DNA from: Scenedesmus sp. ARA3
Lineage: Eukaryota > Chlorophyta > Chlorophyceae > Sphaeropleales > Scenedesmaceae
DNA length: 64,000 nucleotides
Direction of reading: 5' to 3'
NCBI GenBank assembly: GCA_004335835.1
Contig: RWJK01001518.1
Span: 32,974-96,973 of the forward strand
Each line of letters starts with the position of its first letter. The stretch's first letter is position 1. Shown one piece after another: positions 1 to 11,891 of the stretch. The translations under genes were made by a program, and so were the position numbers. The notes beneath the pieces are model-generated. The model had not been told where the DNA came from, searched no databases, and worked only from the letters and a program-made list of their open reading frames with translations.

Positions 1-61
1 CGCCATATGTGTGCGGCCAACTCCATAACTTTGCTGTGCTTCCGCCCGCTGCCACATGCAG

Positions 62-1567
62 GAGGCTCCTGGCGCGTTACTGCTGCGCCAGATCAGCTGC
101 TTGTCATCAGGAGCAGATGCAGGCTGGAGATTACGCAGCTTCAGCAGCAGCAGTGACAGCAGTGGCCTCAGCCAGCCGGGCCATACAGCAGCAGCAGCAG
201 CAGTCCTGCAGCAATCGTTGTCACCAGGGCTGCGGTTGGGAGCTGGGGAAGGTGTCTCGCACTACCTGCAGCTCATGTCTCCTGCAGCCGTGTCAGCAGC
301 TGACAGCAGCAGAAGCAGCAGCAGCCAGGGGCTGCTGCCGGTGCTGCAGGGTCCACTGCACTACTTCTACAAGCAGAGATCAGCAGCAGGCATGTGTAGG
401 CCAGCAGGCAGTGGCGGCGGCAGTAGTGCAGCTGCTGCTGCGGCAGCAGCGGTGCTGCAGCAGCCGCTGCCGCTGCTACCGGGTGAAGGCCTGCAGCAGC
501 AGCTGCGGCCGCTGGTATCAGAGCCGCCAGTAGACCTGCTGCTGATGTGGCAGCTAGAACCTCAAAGCCCTGGCATGAACCCTAGCGGATTAGCAGCACC
601 ACAGCAGCAGCAGCAGCAGCAGCACCGGCCGCGTGCAGGCCTGATGTCGTTCTATGACCTGTGTGCAGCGCAGCAGCTCAACCCGGTGCGCATGACGCTG
701 GAAGGGCCAGGCCTGCAGGCCCCACACAAGCACGACTTCCGCGCTGCGCTGCTGTGCATTGTGCCGCTGACGCTCAAGCTGCGCAACTGCGGCACTGCTG
801 CCGTGTCGCTGACTGTGCGGGCTGCAGGTGCCTGGGAGGGCCTGGCTGCTGACCATGCCTGGTGGGCGACGCCTCCCCCTCCAGGCAGCAAGCACAGCGG
901 GCTGCTAGGCAGCAGCGCGGCAGCTGCAGGCGTCAGCAGCGGCGGCGTAGGGTCGGTGTCACCGCGCTCGCCAGCGGCAGCAGCAGGGATGCAGGCTGTG
1001 CCTCAGCAGCAGCTGGGGCCGTTAGCAGCAGGTGCAGCTGGGTGTGCTGCTGGCCCTGGTAGTGGCTATGGGTCGCCAGGCCTACCCCCTAGGCCCAGGA
1101 CCCCGCAGTCTGCTACAGCAGCAGCAGCAGGGGTGAGTGGTGGGCTGGTTGGTGCTGCTGGTGAGGGCCTGGGTGCAGTGTTTAGCGGTTTAGGGGTCAG
1201 GGGTGCGTCGCCGCTGCGTGGAGGTGGCGGCGGCGATGCTGCGAGCAGCTTGTTCCAGCAGCAGCAGGCAGGGCCGCAATCAGCAGCAGCAGCAGCAGCG
1301 GACCCGATGGCAGCAGCAGTACAGGCAGGGCTGCCGCCTAGCGCGGAGCATGTGTGGTGTGGTGCCACGTGTGTGCCGGTGAGGCACCTGGAGCCTGGCG
1401 GTAGTGTGGATGTAGTGCTGCAGGTGGCTGTGTTCAAGCCTGGTGTGTATGTGCTGGATGATTATGGGGTTGATTGGCGGTGTGAGGGCATGGTGGGCGC
1501 AGGGGGCAGGGTGCGGCAGGGCAGCAAGGTGGGCGAGGCTGTTGTGCTCAAAGTGGAATCACCTTGA
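62..1567 (+). CDS. TRAPPC8: TRAPPC8/TRS85 C-terminal exon (partial)
   Basis: This is the last exon of a TRAPP complex subunit 8 (TRS85) gene, a tether acting in ER-Golgi traffic and autophagy; the rest lies left of the window. The frame is blocked by a stop at 26-28. A pyrimidine-rich stretch ending in CAG at 59-61 supplies a 3' splice site, so the exon is read from 62 and the ATG at 56 is not a start. Two segments match my memory of the plant protein: a block starting HDF and continuing LKLRNCGTAAVSL (about 745-815), and the end with VWCGATCVPVRHLEPGG followed by VFKPGVYVLDDYGVDW (about 1350-1480). Between them lie about 180 residues of Ala/Gly/Gln low complexity that look like species-specific insertion. 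Family call is seen plus recalled; the exact acceptor is inferred. Confidence 0.85.
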   Translation, partial: EAPGALLLRQISCLSSGADAGWRLRSFSSSSDSSGLSQPGHTAAAAAVLQQSLSPGLRLGAGEGVSHYLQLMSPAAVSAADSSRSSSSQGLLPVLQGPLHYFYKQRSAAGMCRPAGSGGGSSAAAAAAAAVLQQPLPLLPGEGLQQQLRPLVSEPPVDLLLMWQLEPQSPGMNPSGLAAPQQQQQQQHRPRAGLMSFYDLCAAQQLNPVRMTLEGPGLQAPHKHDFRAALLCIVPLTLKLRNCGTAAVSLTVRAAGAWEGLAADHAWWATPPPPGSKHSGLLGSSAAAAGVSSGGVGSVSPRSPAAAAGMQAVPQQQLGPLAAGAAGCAAGPGSGYGSPGLPPRPRTPQSATAAAAGVSGGLVGAAGEGLGAVFSGLGVRGASPLRGGGGGDAASSLFQQQQAGPQSAAAAAADPMAAAVQAGLPPSAEHVWCGATCVPVRHLEPGGSVDVVLQVAVFKPGVYVLDDYGVDWRCEGMVGAGGRVRQGSKVGEAVVLKVESP

Positions 1568-2316
1568 GCGGCAGATCATGCGCACACCTAGCGCAACCTC
1601 TAAACACTGTGAGCGATTGGTAACTGTGAACGCTGTGAGTACACACAGATGCCTGGCAAACGGGATTTCAGCGCACGGGGCTGTCGTGATGTGGCAGGTG
1701 GCAGAGCATCCCAGATGCTACCATTTGCAAAAGTCGTCACGTGCATGAAACTATCGTCATGTATTGCAACTCTGGCGAGTTTGTGAGTGCGCCGGATGCG
1801 CTGGGCTGTGGACCCAGGTCCACCAAATGTCCAGGTGTGCCAGGTGGCACCAGTGGGCATCGGCACAGGAGGGAAGGTGTTCCTTGCCCAGTGGGAGGCG
1901 CCTGCCCTCGTGTGCTGTGGTAAGTAAGACATCCACGCTCATGTCCTGCGATCCAGCAGGATGCGCCCCCGAATGCGAAGCCTCTGGTGCCGGCTGCAGT
2001 AATCACCAACGGCGTCCACCTCAGCAGAGCCTCGTTACTGACACTCAGGCCAGGTGACAAGCAGACCTTTCATTCGCCATGCCTGCTGTTGCACGTTGTT
2101 TGAGTGACCAAGTTGATGTTCTATTGGAGTTGCAGTTGATGCTTTTGTCCAGGAATCAGCAAGCGAACCCGTACCCATATTCTGGCCGGCTTCGCATCTA
2201 TTGTGCAGCCGTCGAATGACATATATAGTCAAAAACGTTCTCTAAAGGCGTAAGTGGCGAAAGGACAGCCTTATCGACACGAGGCTATAGCTGCAGAGTC
2301 ACCCACAGACAACGAA
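1568..2316. other. Intergenic: TRAPPC8 3' flank and ITPK 5' flank
   Basis: No open frame here has a recognisable domain or a codon pattern like the neighbouring exons. It presumably holds the 3' UTR of the TRAPPC8 gene and the promoter and 5' UTR of the next gene. I saw no convincing TATA box or repeat. Confidence 0.5.
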
Positions 2317-5240
2317 ATGCTGGAGACTGGCGAAGCAGCAGCTTCAATGGTACAAGAAAGAAGCAGAACCCATGTGCTGCGTGTAGGCTGCGCCCTGCTT
2401 CCAAAGAAGGCGAGTTGTGTTTGAAACAGCTTGCAGCTTCCTTTTGTGCTTGCGTAGCTGGTTGCTCACGCCACCCTAACTGTCTATTATCACAGGTCAC
2501 ACGTTACCTCACGCCAAAGATGACTGAGACAGCAGCAATGCACGGCATCTTGCTGCAGCAGCTAGACTACACCAGGAGTCTGCTGACACAGGGTACATAT
2601 GATGTGATCATCCACAAGCTGCGTCCAAACCCAGGTATGCCATCAACTTGCAGATTAGCAAACAAAATTAGCTCCTGCTGCAGGAGCGGGTGCTTTACAG
2701 CAGTCCCGCTGGCGCTGGCCTGACTTTCCACACACACATAACCAGCTGCTTGCGGGTCCAGTATAAAGGTCCTCGCACTCAATAAAAGATGGTGTTGCTG
2801 CCAGTCCAAACAGCAACATGTATCACATGCTGCTGGTGCTCAATGAAGCGCCCGCCGGAGCTTCCTGTAGCTACTCAACCTTTGCTGCTGGCTGGCCTTG
2901 CAGCTGCAACATTGCTGCTGCTTTGGTCCAAAGCTGCAGCCTCCCGCTGTAAAAGCAGCACCCATGCTACTAGCTCGCTCAGCAGCTCGAGGCCCAGCCC
3001 AACATCAAAGTACCGTGCAGTTTCAGTGCCATCACAATTCTGCTGCTCCACTCTGTGTGCGACACCCTATTGCTGTGCTGTGTCCTGCAGCCTGGGAGCA
3101 CTTCCTGCACGAGTACAAGGCAGCGCACCCGGAGGTGGTCATCATCGACCGCCTGGACCGCATCCGCGCGCTGCACAACCGCGCCACCATGCTGACGCCA
3201 CTCAAGGGCGACGGCATCACACTGGCGCCGGTGAGGCCGCAGCAGCAGCATCACAGCTTTTTTGTGGTGGATGCGTCGACTACACTGCAGCATCACCATA
3301 GCAGCTGCCTGATTCTTTGAAAGTGGACAGCGCGTCGGCCGCGCCATAGCTCCCGTCCTTCTGTCTGTCTGCCACACTGGATTGCCCCCTGACATGGCGT
3401 TCCTGCTGCCTGCTTGCTCCTGCAGCCTCATCCCCAGCAGCAGCAGCAGCAGCCGGTGCGCGTGCAGGCCCCGCTGCAGGTGGAGATCCCGGAGGGTGCC
3501 AGCAAGGCAGACGCGCAGGCCGCACTCGCAGCCGCAGGCCTGTCGCCGCCGCTGCTGTGCAAGCCGCTGTGGACGGACGGGCGCGAGGGCAGCCACGGGC
3601 TGGCTGTGCTGCATGACCTGGAGGAGCTGGGGCGGCTGCTGCGGGGCGGTGTGTCCAGCGAGTTCAAGCCGCCGCTGGTGGTGCAGGAGTTTGTGGAGCA
3701 CGGCGGCGTGCTGTTCAAGGTGCGGCGCGCGCGCAGGATGCTGGGCAGAAACTAGCGGCAGCAGGTTGCAGGCAGAAATTGCCAGCTTTTGCGGTTTGGG
3801 CACCGCTGTTTGCGTGCTGTTCAACGTGCGGCATGGTACTTTGGCAGGAAAAGCAGTTGGGAAACAAAGAGCTCAGCTCGTGTGCTTTGGCGGGCATGCT
3901 GGGATCGCTGCTGGACTTGCAGCCCTTTTCATTGCATGTGGTCGGATAGGCTGCTGCTGCTGCTGCTGAAACGCGGGATGCTGACTGGCGTGTGTGCTGA
4001 TGGCTTTGCTGCTGTCGTGTGTGCGCAGGTGTATGTGCTGGGCTCGCAGACTGTGGTGACTGCGCGGCCCAGCCTGGGTGAGGCGGTGCTGGAGGCTGAG
4101 CAGGGCGTGCAGCAGCTGCCGCGCATCAGCTGCGTGTCGGTCTTCGGCAAGCAGATGCAGCAGCAGCGCCAGCAGCAGCAGCAGCAGGCGCGCGCCGCGT
4201 GCTGCCAGCAGGAGCAGGAGCGCGGCAGCAGCGGGTGCTGCAGCAGCCAGCAGCAGCAGCAGCCGGCGTCGCCGGGCCCGCAGGGGCTGGCTGCTGTTGC
4301 TGCTTCGTGGCGGCCGCCTGCCACCGCCGCGTGCCCGCCTGAGTGGGTCACGTCTGGCCTGGCGGCAACGCTGCGCAGGGAGCTGGGCATGCAGCTGTTC
4401 AACTTTGACCTGATAGTGCCGGAGCAGCAGGCGGAGCAGCAGCAGCAGCAGCAGCAGCAGGGTGACGCGCCGCCGCTGTGCTATGTGGTGGACATCAACT
4501 ACTTTCCCGGTGTGGACAAGATTGTGGACTTTGAGGCGCGCTTTGTCAAGCTGCTGTGGGAAGGTGAGCAGCAGCGTGGCATGTGCCGGCGGGCTGCGCT
4601 GAGGTTATGCTGGGCTGCAATTTAGCGTGCATGCGAAATCATCTGGGCATTGGTGCCTGCAGTTGCGTGTGTGCTTGCTTGCTGACGCACTAGGAGCGTG
4701 GACACATGCTAGTGCTGTGGCTTACGCTCTAATTTCGCACTTTTCTTGCATGCACTCACCTGCATCTCAACCGCTGCAGTTGCCGACGAGCAGCACGAGC
4801 TGCGCAGCAGGCAGCAGCAGCCAGTGGCTGTAGCGTCGGCCACCAGCCAGCCGCAGCAGGAGCAGCAGCTACAGCCGGTTGCAGCCAGCAGCAGCAAGTC
4901 CGGCAGCCTGCCAGCACTTGCCCTTGCGCGGTCCTGCAGCCTGTCACACCACAGCGGCGGCAGTAGCGGCGCCGCCGCCGGCAACGGCAGCAGCAGTGGC
5001 GGCAGCAGCAGCAGGGGCAGCTTGGCGGGGTGTGGCAGCGGCGGCTTTGGCGAGCTGCAGCTGGTCGGCAGCCGCCGCAGCAGCAGCAGCGGAGGCAGCA
5101 GCAGCCCGCATGCGCAGCGCCACCACAGGCACCACCGCCACAGCGGTGGCCTGGAGATGGCTGGTGCTGCTGCAGCAGGGCAGTGGGGCGATGGAGTGAT
5201 GGGCTCGTCGCCCCCTGTGCAGGTTGCTGGCTGCAGCTAG
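2317..5240 (+). CDS. ITPK1: Inositol-tetrakisphosphate 1-kinase (ITPK), six exons
   Basis: Phosphorylates inositol tris/tetrakisphosphates with ATP on the route to phytate and inositol pyrophosphates; soluble ATP-grasp enzyme. Model: 2317-2418, 2496-2634, 3091-3230, 3426-3719, 4029-4563, 4780-5240, giving 556 residues with all phases consistent. Order of motifs: RVGCALLPKK near the N-terminus, then YDVIIHKL, then AWEHFLHEY with VVIIDRLDRIRALHNRATML across the exon 2/3 junction, PPLLCKPL and VVQEFVEHGGVLFKVYVLG across exon 4/5, and the metal-binding DINYFPGVDKIVDFE starting near residue 380 (window 4491). The protein is longer than the usual 320-400 residues. Gln-rich loops interrupt the kinase domain at about 3435-3455, 4150-4265 and 4420-4460, and exon 6 adds about 150 residues of Ser/Gly/Gln tail. 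The first junction (2418/2496) is the least certain; the ATG at 2520 is an alternative but would lose the first strand. Confidence 0.9.
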
Positions 5241-7894
5241 CATGCACGGCTGCAGAGGCTGTGTGCTGCACCGCTTGGAGGCGTGCGCTGCTGCAGCAGC
5301 AGCTGTAGAGTTGGTGTGTTCTTGTAGGGTATGCTTGGCCAGCCGGGTGGTGGCAGGAGTGTTCCTGGCAGCAGATGGGCCATGCGGTGGCCAGTTTTGA
5401 GGGGCTTGAATCCGCAGTTTTGAGCAGGCGTGGCTGCCTGGCATGCGCATAGCGGAGCCCTTGGTGTGTGTGCTGCATTCTTGACTCGAGCTGTTATGTA
5501 TGGCATTGACATTGAATGTACCTCGTACATCAGGTTACACAAGACGAAGCATGGGCTTGTGACGATTGGATTGAGAGGTTCTGACAACGCGAGGTGCCTG
5601 TACATAGGAATGATGGAGGTGCAATTCATGCAGCATCTGCTCTGCATCTGCCAGGACCGCGCACTGTGGGTGCCAGGGATGCCATTGTCTGCCTTTGGCC
5701 TGTGTGTGGCGGCGGTCTGCATGGTCTGCTCCTCCGTGATGTACAGTGGGGGAGCTGGTGCTGGTCATACCAACAGGCTGGCTTTTGCACCTTAGTATGC
5801 TTTCCATGGTGACACTTCACATACTCTCTGCTGCTGTTTGGCAAAGCACCATGCCATTGCTTCAGAAGGGCACAGCACGGCTGCAGCAGGAGTCTTTGCT
5901 TGCCTTTGTCAGCATGTGTATTCTGGTGCTTCCGCATGCATGGCAAAGACAGCAGCGCAGGGCGCCTTGAGTTGTGGCTCGCATTGCAGCTGGGCATTGC
6001 TTGGTTCGACTGTTGTCGCTCACATCAATAGAAGCAGCTGCCTTGCTGGTGCTCCCGGAGACAGCAGCAGCCCTTGAGCACTCCAGTTGCGGTGACAGCG
6101 CTTAGCGCCATACCCTGCAACAGCTGCACTGCATTCAATTTGCCCGCGGAGGTCCTTTGAGGGTCACTCCTGATGTGTGGTAGTGGCCCAGAGGCCTGAC
6201 ATGCAGCAGGCCTGCGCTGAACAGTCTGGCGGGGTGCTTAGCTGTGCGGGTTTTTGGCGATGTGGCTATCCCGTTCATTGGTTTCATGCTTGGCAGCTCA
6301 GCTGCTGTCCATTGGCATCCTAGTTGGTTCCTGCACTTGTGCCCGGGCAGTCAGGGGTCGGCACGGTTGGTGCGCTTGACCGTTGGGTCGGTTGGCAATG
6401 CATGCAGCGTGGCAGCTGTCATCAAGGGGCTGTGTGCAAGCATGGCGCTGAGGTTGGCTGCAGCTGCAACATGCTGGTGCTAGGAAGGCAGGACCACTGT
6501 GCACAGGCCACGTGGCCTTTGTGGGGTCAGTCAGCCTGGCAGCTTGTTGCTTCCCTGCACGGAGTGCCTGTGTCGTGCACGTGTACTCCTGTGGGCGCAC
6601 AACAGGCGTGCGCTTTAGTCAGCAGCCCGCTCTGTACGCCGGCTGCACTCAGCACTCTGCCGGCAGTGTGTACAGTGCTGTTGTTGACTGTTATGTAGCG
6701 CGTGTGTGTCGTAATATGGCGCAGTGTCTGCTTGAATTGTTGGCGAGCCCCCAAGAGCAGGGGCTGCTGCCTTTTGATCATTGGCTGTTGACACCTGCTC
6801 ACGCCTGCGCACACAGTGTGCCTGCAGCAGGTGCTTGGGTGATCACCTGACTGCAGCGCCCCGCGCATTACTGAAGCTTCAACAGTATTGTTTGCTTCTA
6901 GGACATCTGGCAATGCAGCCGCCGACACAGCTGTCACAGCTCGCATGGCCTGCACCACCACCATTGCGCTCCTGTACCCAATCCGTGTGTTCACGTTCTT
7001 TGTGTACCATGTTTGAGTGTTGCAACACACTCGGGGCGGGGACCCCAATGGTTGTGATAGGAGGTGTTGGACAGAGGGTACTGCAGGGGTGTGGATCGGC
7101 ACATTAAACCTTCATCATCATCATGTTACCGTACAAGCCCCGCTGGAGCGGCAAGAGGGCGAGTGAATTGGCACATGACTTGTGCCTCTGCAGACAGCGT
7201 GCCACCTGACAAGCGAAGCCTTCACTGCAGTAGTCACTTTGTGAGGCCGACGTTGGATTGCAGGAATGACTTAATTGTGCGGTTGTGGACCCCACCGTGG
7301 CACACATGATCTTGGCGGTGGCTGGACCTACACTGTGCATGTTATGTGTGTTCATGTGGTTCGTCAGTGTCATGTTTTCTGCCTGATGAGCTTGCTGCAG
7401 CACTACCCCACTGTGCAAGCAGAACGTGTGCAGGTGCAAATCACCGTTCAGGTTGGTGCACATCCAGTCTTATGCATGCTATGGAAGTATTTGCAGCGAT
7501 CGGCAGCCAGCACATTGACAGGCCCTGAAGGCGCAAGTTCCCAGCACAAGATATGCTGTGTTGTCTTTGCAATTGCATGCCCTGCAAGCTTTTCCCACAA
7601 CTTTCAAGGTGTTTGTCAGGTTTTGAGCGTGCACTGATAGCAGTTGCGCGGTTCCTGTGTCAGCTACGCGGCTGTGAAGTAACATGACGTCAGCTGTAGC
7701 ACCTGGTGTGCCAAGGGTTTTGGTGTACTGCCTGCCTGGACACAAATGCCGTGTGAACTGCACAAGGCCAGATGATTTATCAAGTCGACACGAAGTTTGA
7801 TCTGCGACGAAGTAGGGTCGCCGTGCACTGGCCGTGTAAGATAGTACCGCTATGCTTTGACAGACACCAGTCGTCCAGGCCGTATACACACAGG
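5241..7894. other. Long TG-rich stretch without a supported gene
   Basis: About 2.65 kb between the ITPK stop and the SEN54 start. The plus strand is rich in TG and TGC, like introns and 3' flanks elsewhere here. Short open frames exist but none shows a family motif, a stable codon pattern or chained splice sites. It may contain a long 3' UTR, promoter sequence for the next gene, or a non-coding RNA that cannot be recognised by eye. Confidence 0.45.
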
Positions 7895-8887
7895 ATGACT
7901 GATCGCTCAGACGTGAAGCTAGCTGCTATATTTAGGCGAGGAGGACAAAAGGAAGAGTTGCTAGGTGATGGTCCATCATCCGATAAGCAGGAGCTCAACC
8001 AGCAGCTGCAGCAGCTGGCAGTGGCTTGGGCCACTCCTAAAGCCAGGTAGCTACAGCACCTATCATATAGAGCTGTAGTACACTGCAAGTGCACACTGCC
8101 AGGTGCAACAGTGCCACAGCAGTTGATTGTGGGGTTCTGGCCTTGCAGGCGGGGCCTGGCTGCTGCTGTCTGGAGGCCGTTGCTGGGTGCCTTTGAAGTG
8201 ACAGTCAGGGGCAGACAGCAGTTCAATGGACAAGGTGGGTGTACGCATTTGTCAAGTGACCCAGCTTGTAACATCAAAGCAGAGCAGTCGACAGCCTTGC
8301 TGTTGGCTTGAATTACCTATCAACATGCTGTCAGACTGCTTGTCGCCTGTCTGCGCTATGTGATGGAGCTGAATCGTTGCTGTTGTGTCTGCCGTGTTTT
8401 CCTGCAGGCTTCATGCACAACAAGAAGCTATACCTCAACATTGAAGAGGCTGTGTGAGTGCGCTGCACAAGCACCACCCTGTCATTGCTGCCTGCCCAAT
8501 GCATCAGTGATTGCCTGGCTGTGGTTTGGAAGGTTTTTGCAGGACAGCTCGCTGGTGGCAGTTTGTGGCAGATTGTAGCAGGATGTAGCAGGCTGTCCTT
8601 GCCTCTCAAGCGCTGGTGAGCCTGCTCATCATTACATAGCAAAAGTGTAGCAAGCATGCAGGCCAATCTGCAAGCAGACAAATGAGGGCCATGCTACACA
8701 ACAGGCAGCCCTTGAAGCAGCCACACTAAAAGCTGGCCAGCTATGCTATGCTGTTGGACTCAGACCACCCACAACTGTAGGCATGGCAACCATTGCACAG
8801 CCAGCAGCATAAGACGGTAGCATGACTGGGAGCAGCTGCTGCAACTGTCACAGACAGCCGCACATCACAGCACTCATTGCACAAGGC

Positions 8888-8922
<35 letters not shown>

Positions 8923-11305
8923 AGGTTCATGATGGACCAGGCTGAGCTGATGCTGCTGGTGGAGCAGCAGGAGGGGCAGCAGCAGCGGCTGCTGTCCATG
9001 CAGGAAGCGCTGCACATGATGGTGGGTGGGCTGGCAGCTGGCCTTCAACAGCATGCAGCCAACAGCAGAAGTGCCACAGCAGCAGTGCAACAGCAGAAGT
9101 GAAATTGTGCACACACTGAGTAGTGGATGCGTTCTTTCCGCGCCAGCATGGTATTTGACTGCAGCATATCTTTCCAGGTGCCGCTGCCATGGCCATCTTC
9201 CAACGACATTATCATGCTGTGTGAAGGCCATCAAATGACTCAAAAACTCGCTTCCTCACAGCTGCTGCTGCTGCTGCTGCTGCCGCATCGCCTGTTTTGC
9301 TACTTTACGTGTACAGGTGTCACTGGGTGTGAGCCTCGACCGCCTGCAGCTGCTCAGCCACCTCAACCGCATTGGCTACCACGTCAGGAGGTAGGCTGGC
9401 ACACAACCGGCAGGCTCTGACACAACCCATGCAGCTCTGGCCAGGGTCTAGCTCTAGGGATGCAATGCAATATGCATGTAATGAAGAGGAGGGCAGTCTG
9501 CTGTTGAGAAGCTTGGCGACAAGTCAGCACTGCACCGCTGGGCGCATGGCTGGCAGCGTGCTTGATTGATCTGTTTACATGGCTCTGTCTGGCTGCCGCC
9601 TGCTCTGGTGACACGACAGCAGTGTCTGCTACTGCTGTACATGAAACATGTGCTGTACTCGGCGTTTGTCAAGCAGCCCTTTCCAAGGTTGTCTTGTTGC
9701 TGCTGATATGCAGGCATCCAGCTTGTTGGCTGGCACCAGCAGAGCAGCCGCCAGCAGCTACCTGGCAGTGTAGCCCAGCTTGGAGCACCACAGATGGCCT
9801 GCCACCACCGGCATCTGCAGCAGCTACAGCCACAGCATGGCATGCAGGATCAGTTGGTTTAGTGGAACAGGGTCTGGCAGCGGATGCAAGGCACCAGCAG
9901 CAGCTGCTGCAGCAGCCAGAACAGCAGAAGACGAAGCGGCGAAAGGTTGCCGCAACAGAACTGGGAGCAGCAGAGGAGGCAGCTGCAGAAGTGGTGCAGC
10001 AACAGGTGAGCTGGCTAACCAGGGTGTCAGAACAGGTTGTAAAATGCTGCTGGCTCATATGGCGCGTGCACAAACGGTGTCCTTTGTCGTGGTTGGCACA
10101 TGTGGATCGCGTGCTGCAGTGTTGCCAGCTTGTTTTTTGCATGCCATGGCCGCTGCTTTGACGCAATGCATGCAGCCCAACGATGCATGTTGCTCTAGCA
10201 TCCGCCAACTTTTGCAGCATGATACGCAGCTTCACACAGTCTTCACAGCATGCAGGCTGTGCTTGCCAAGCTGTAGAGGTCTGCTGCCTGCTACTCAACC
10301 ACTGGACTTGCACCCATCTGCCGTATCGGCAATGTTTTTTTTTTCCTGCAGCTGCCGCTAATGCCTGGCTGGTGGGACAAGGTGCCTGCGTGGTTGGCAG
10401 GTGCACAGCAAGCGCTTGCAGGCAGCGGTGCTTCTGCTGCAGATGCTAGCAGCATGCAGCAGCAAGCAGCATGTGGCTTGGGGCAGTGTCATGATGAATT
10501 ACTGGGGGTGCAGCTGCGGCAACAGTATCCTGAGTTGTTGCCACTGCCAACCTATCCCGGCCAGCAGCAGCAGCAGCAGCAGCAGCAGCATGAGGAGGCG
10601 CACAAGCAACAACAGGGGCAGCTGCAACAAGAGCTGCATGCGGGTCCTCACAGCAGCACAGGAGGTGATGCTGAGATGGTGAGTGGACAGTGCAGCGAAT
10701 CAGAGCGGGCTGCTTGCTATGTGGAGGTGTGAAAGCAAATGCACTTCTGGTCGTGTGCTTCGAGTATGATATTCATCACTTATCGCCTTGCATTGCATCG
10801 CATGGACAGCTCAATTTGCAGCAGAAGTGGCGCGCACTCCAGCCGTCCGACGCTGTTTGCACATCACTGCTTGTGTTTTCGCCCACTTTGCATGCAGGTG
10901 TTTGATGCCATTGCCTGTCAGGCTGGCTTCAGCTACAGGTGCCCTCCAGCACCTCAGATCAGCTTTGCCATGCCCAGGCAGGGAGCAGCCTGCCTGCCAT
11001 GCCTAGATGAGCTGCTACAGCTGTCAGCTGCAGCTGCAGCAGCGAGCGAACCAGCGTGCAACAGCAGCACCAGGAACGCAACGCATCCCCCAGAACAAGC
11101 TGTTGTCGGCCAGCAAAAGCAGCAACAGCAGCAGCAGCAGCAGGCTCTCTCTGATTTGCTGGTGATGAATGACAGAGCAGCAGCAGCAGCAGCAGCAGCA
11201 GGTTGCTGCAAGCCTGTGATGGTGGCGATGCCTGACGGTGGTGATATCAACTTTTACGAGCTGCGGCCTGTCAGGCTGATGGACCTGCTGGCAAACCAGT
11301 ACTGA
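7895..11305 (+). CDS. TSEN54: tRNA-splicing endonuclease subunit SEN54, eight exons
   Basis: Structural subunit of the heterotetrameric endonuclease that removes introns from pre-tRNAs. Model: 7895-8046, 8149-8234, 8408-8453, 8925-9021, 9317-9390, 9714-10005, 10352-10678, 10898-11305, total 493 residues, with every phase matching. N-terminal domain: GLAAAVWRPLLGAFEVTVRG, then GFMHNKKLYLNIEEAVFMM, then LDRLQLLSHLNRIGYHVRR (residues about 133-152), which is the SEN54 order. C-terminal domain: VFDAIACQAGFSYR and, at the end, PDGGDINFYELRPV, equivalent to the GDISFY strand of the human protein. Exons 6-8 carry Gln/Ala-rich linkers typical of this genome. As expected for SEN54, no catalytic Tyr/His/Lys triad is apparent. 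A TGTAA signal lies about 258 bases after the stop (11563-11567). The intron 3 acceptor directly follows eleven CTG units. Confidence 0.9.
8889..8921 (+). repeat. (CTG)11 abutting a 3' splice site
   Basis: Eleven uninterrupted CTG units form the end of SEN54 intron 3 and run directly into the CAG acceptor at 8922-8924. They occupy the place where a polypyrimidine tract is expected. Confidence 0.9.
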
Positions 11306-11891
11306 GCACCACAAGTAACCAGCTGCAGCTTCTGGTACAGCTGCGATGAGAGCTGTGAAAGCACTTTTAGATACAGAGCTGTGTGTTGACAGAGGTCTTG
11401 CATTTGATGCATCACCAAACAGGCTAGCAACATACTTCTGCATCAGACTCCCTTTTGCTTTTTTGCGACTCCCTTTGTTGGGTCTGAACACTGCACTGTG
11501 GTGAAGTGCTTTTGCTTTCACGACAGTCCATGTCGTCACTGGTGTTGTTACATGCGCGCTTGGTGTAACACCTTGCTAGTACCGTCAGAGTCTCTGCATG
11601 CACTTGATTGTCACTGGCTGCCTGCACAGCGCAATTGCCCTGTCAAACAACACAACGTACGCCAACGCCAGCAGCGGTGATTCTGTACAAGATTTGGCAT
11701 AGTGGCGTGCGGCATTTGTTGCAGCCACAAGTACACTGCAGTCAGGGCCCACATGTTCCCACACGTCTAGTCCATCAATCGCCGGTTATTCCACTGGCAG
11801 CGATCCACATGCCACCACCCTGGCCACAGCAAGATGCAAGCAGCAATCAAACCCATTATTCACACTACATGACACTACACTACCGCCATGC
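11306..11891. other. Convergent 3' region between SEN54 and the minus-strand secretory gene
   Basis: Two genes end toward each other here and no coding frame is supported. TGTAA, the polyadenylation signal of chlorophycean algae, occurs on the plus strand at 11563-11567. Its complement for the minus-strand gene is at 11548-11552, so the two transcripts could overlap by a few bases at their 3' ends. Confidence 0.5.
11563..11567 (+). terminator. TGTAA polyadenylation signal (SEN54)
   Basis: The pentamer lies about 258 bases downstream of the SEN54 stop. TGTAA is the usual poly(A) signal in Chlamydomonas and relatives; its use here is inferred from position only. Confidence 0.35.

Noticed and set aside
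9..533. Overlapping frame starting at position 9
   Set aside because: Shadow of the TRAPPC8 exon in another frame; no conserved motif, while the chosen frame carries the conserved C-terminal blocks.
2979..3824. 281-residue open frame on the minus strand
   Set aside because: It lies opposite ITPK exons 3-4. Its Gln/His/Leu-rich composition is the antisense of CAG/CTG-rich coding sequence and it has no domain.
5430..5795. 122-residue plus-strand frame downstream of ITPK
   Set aside because: No recognisable motif or exon chaining; composition matches non-coding 3' flanks here.
9669..10406. 245-residue minus-strand open frame
   Set aside because: Opposite SEN54 exon 6 and its introns; no family signal.
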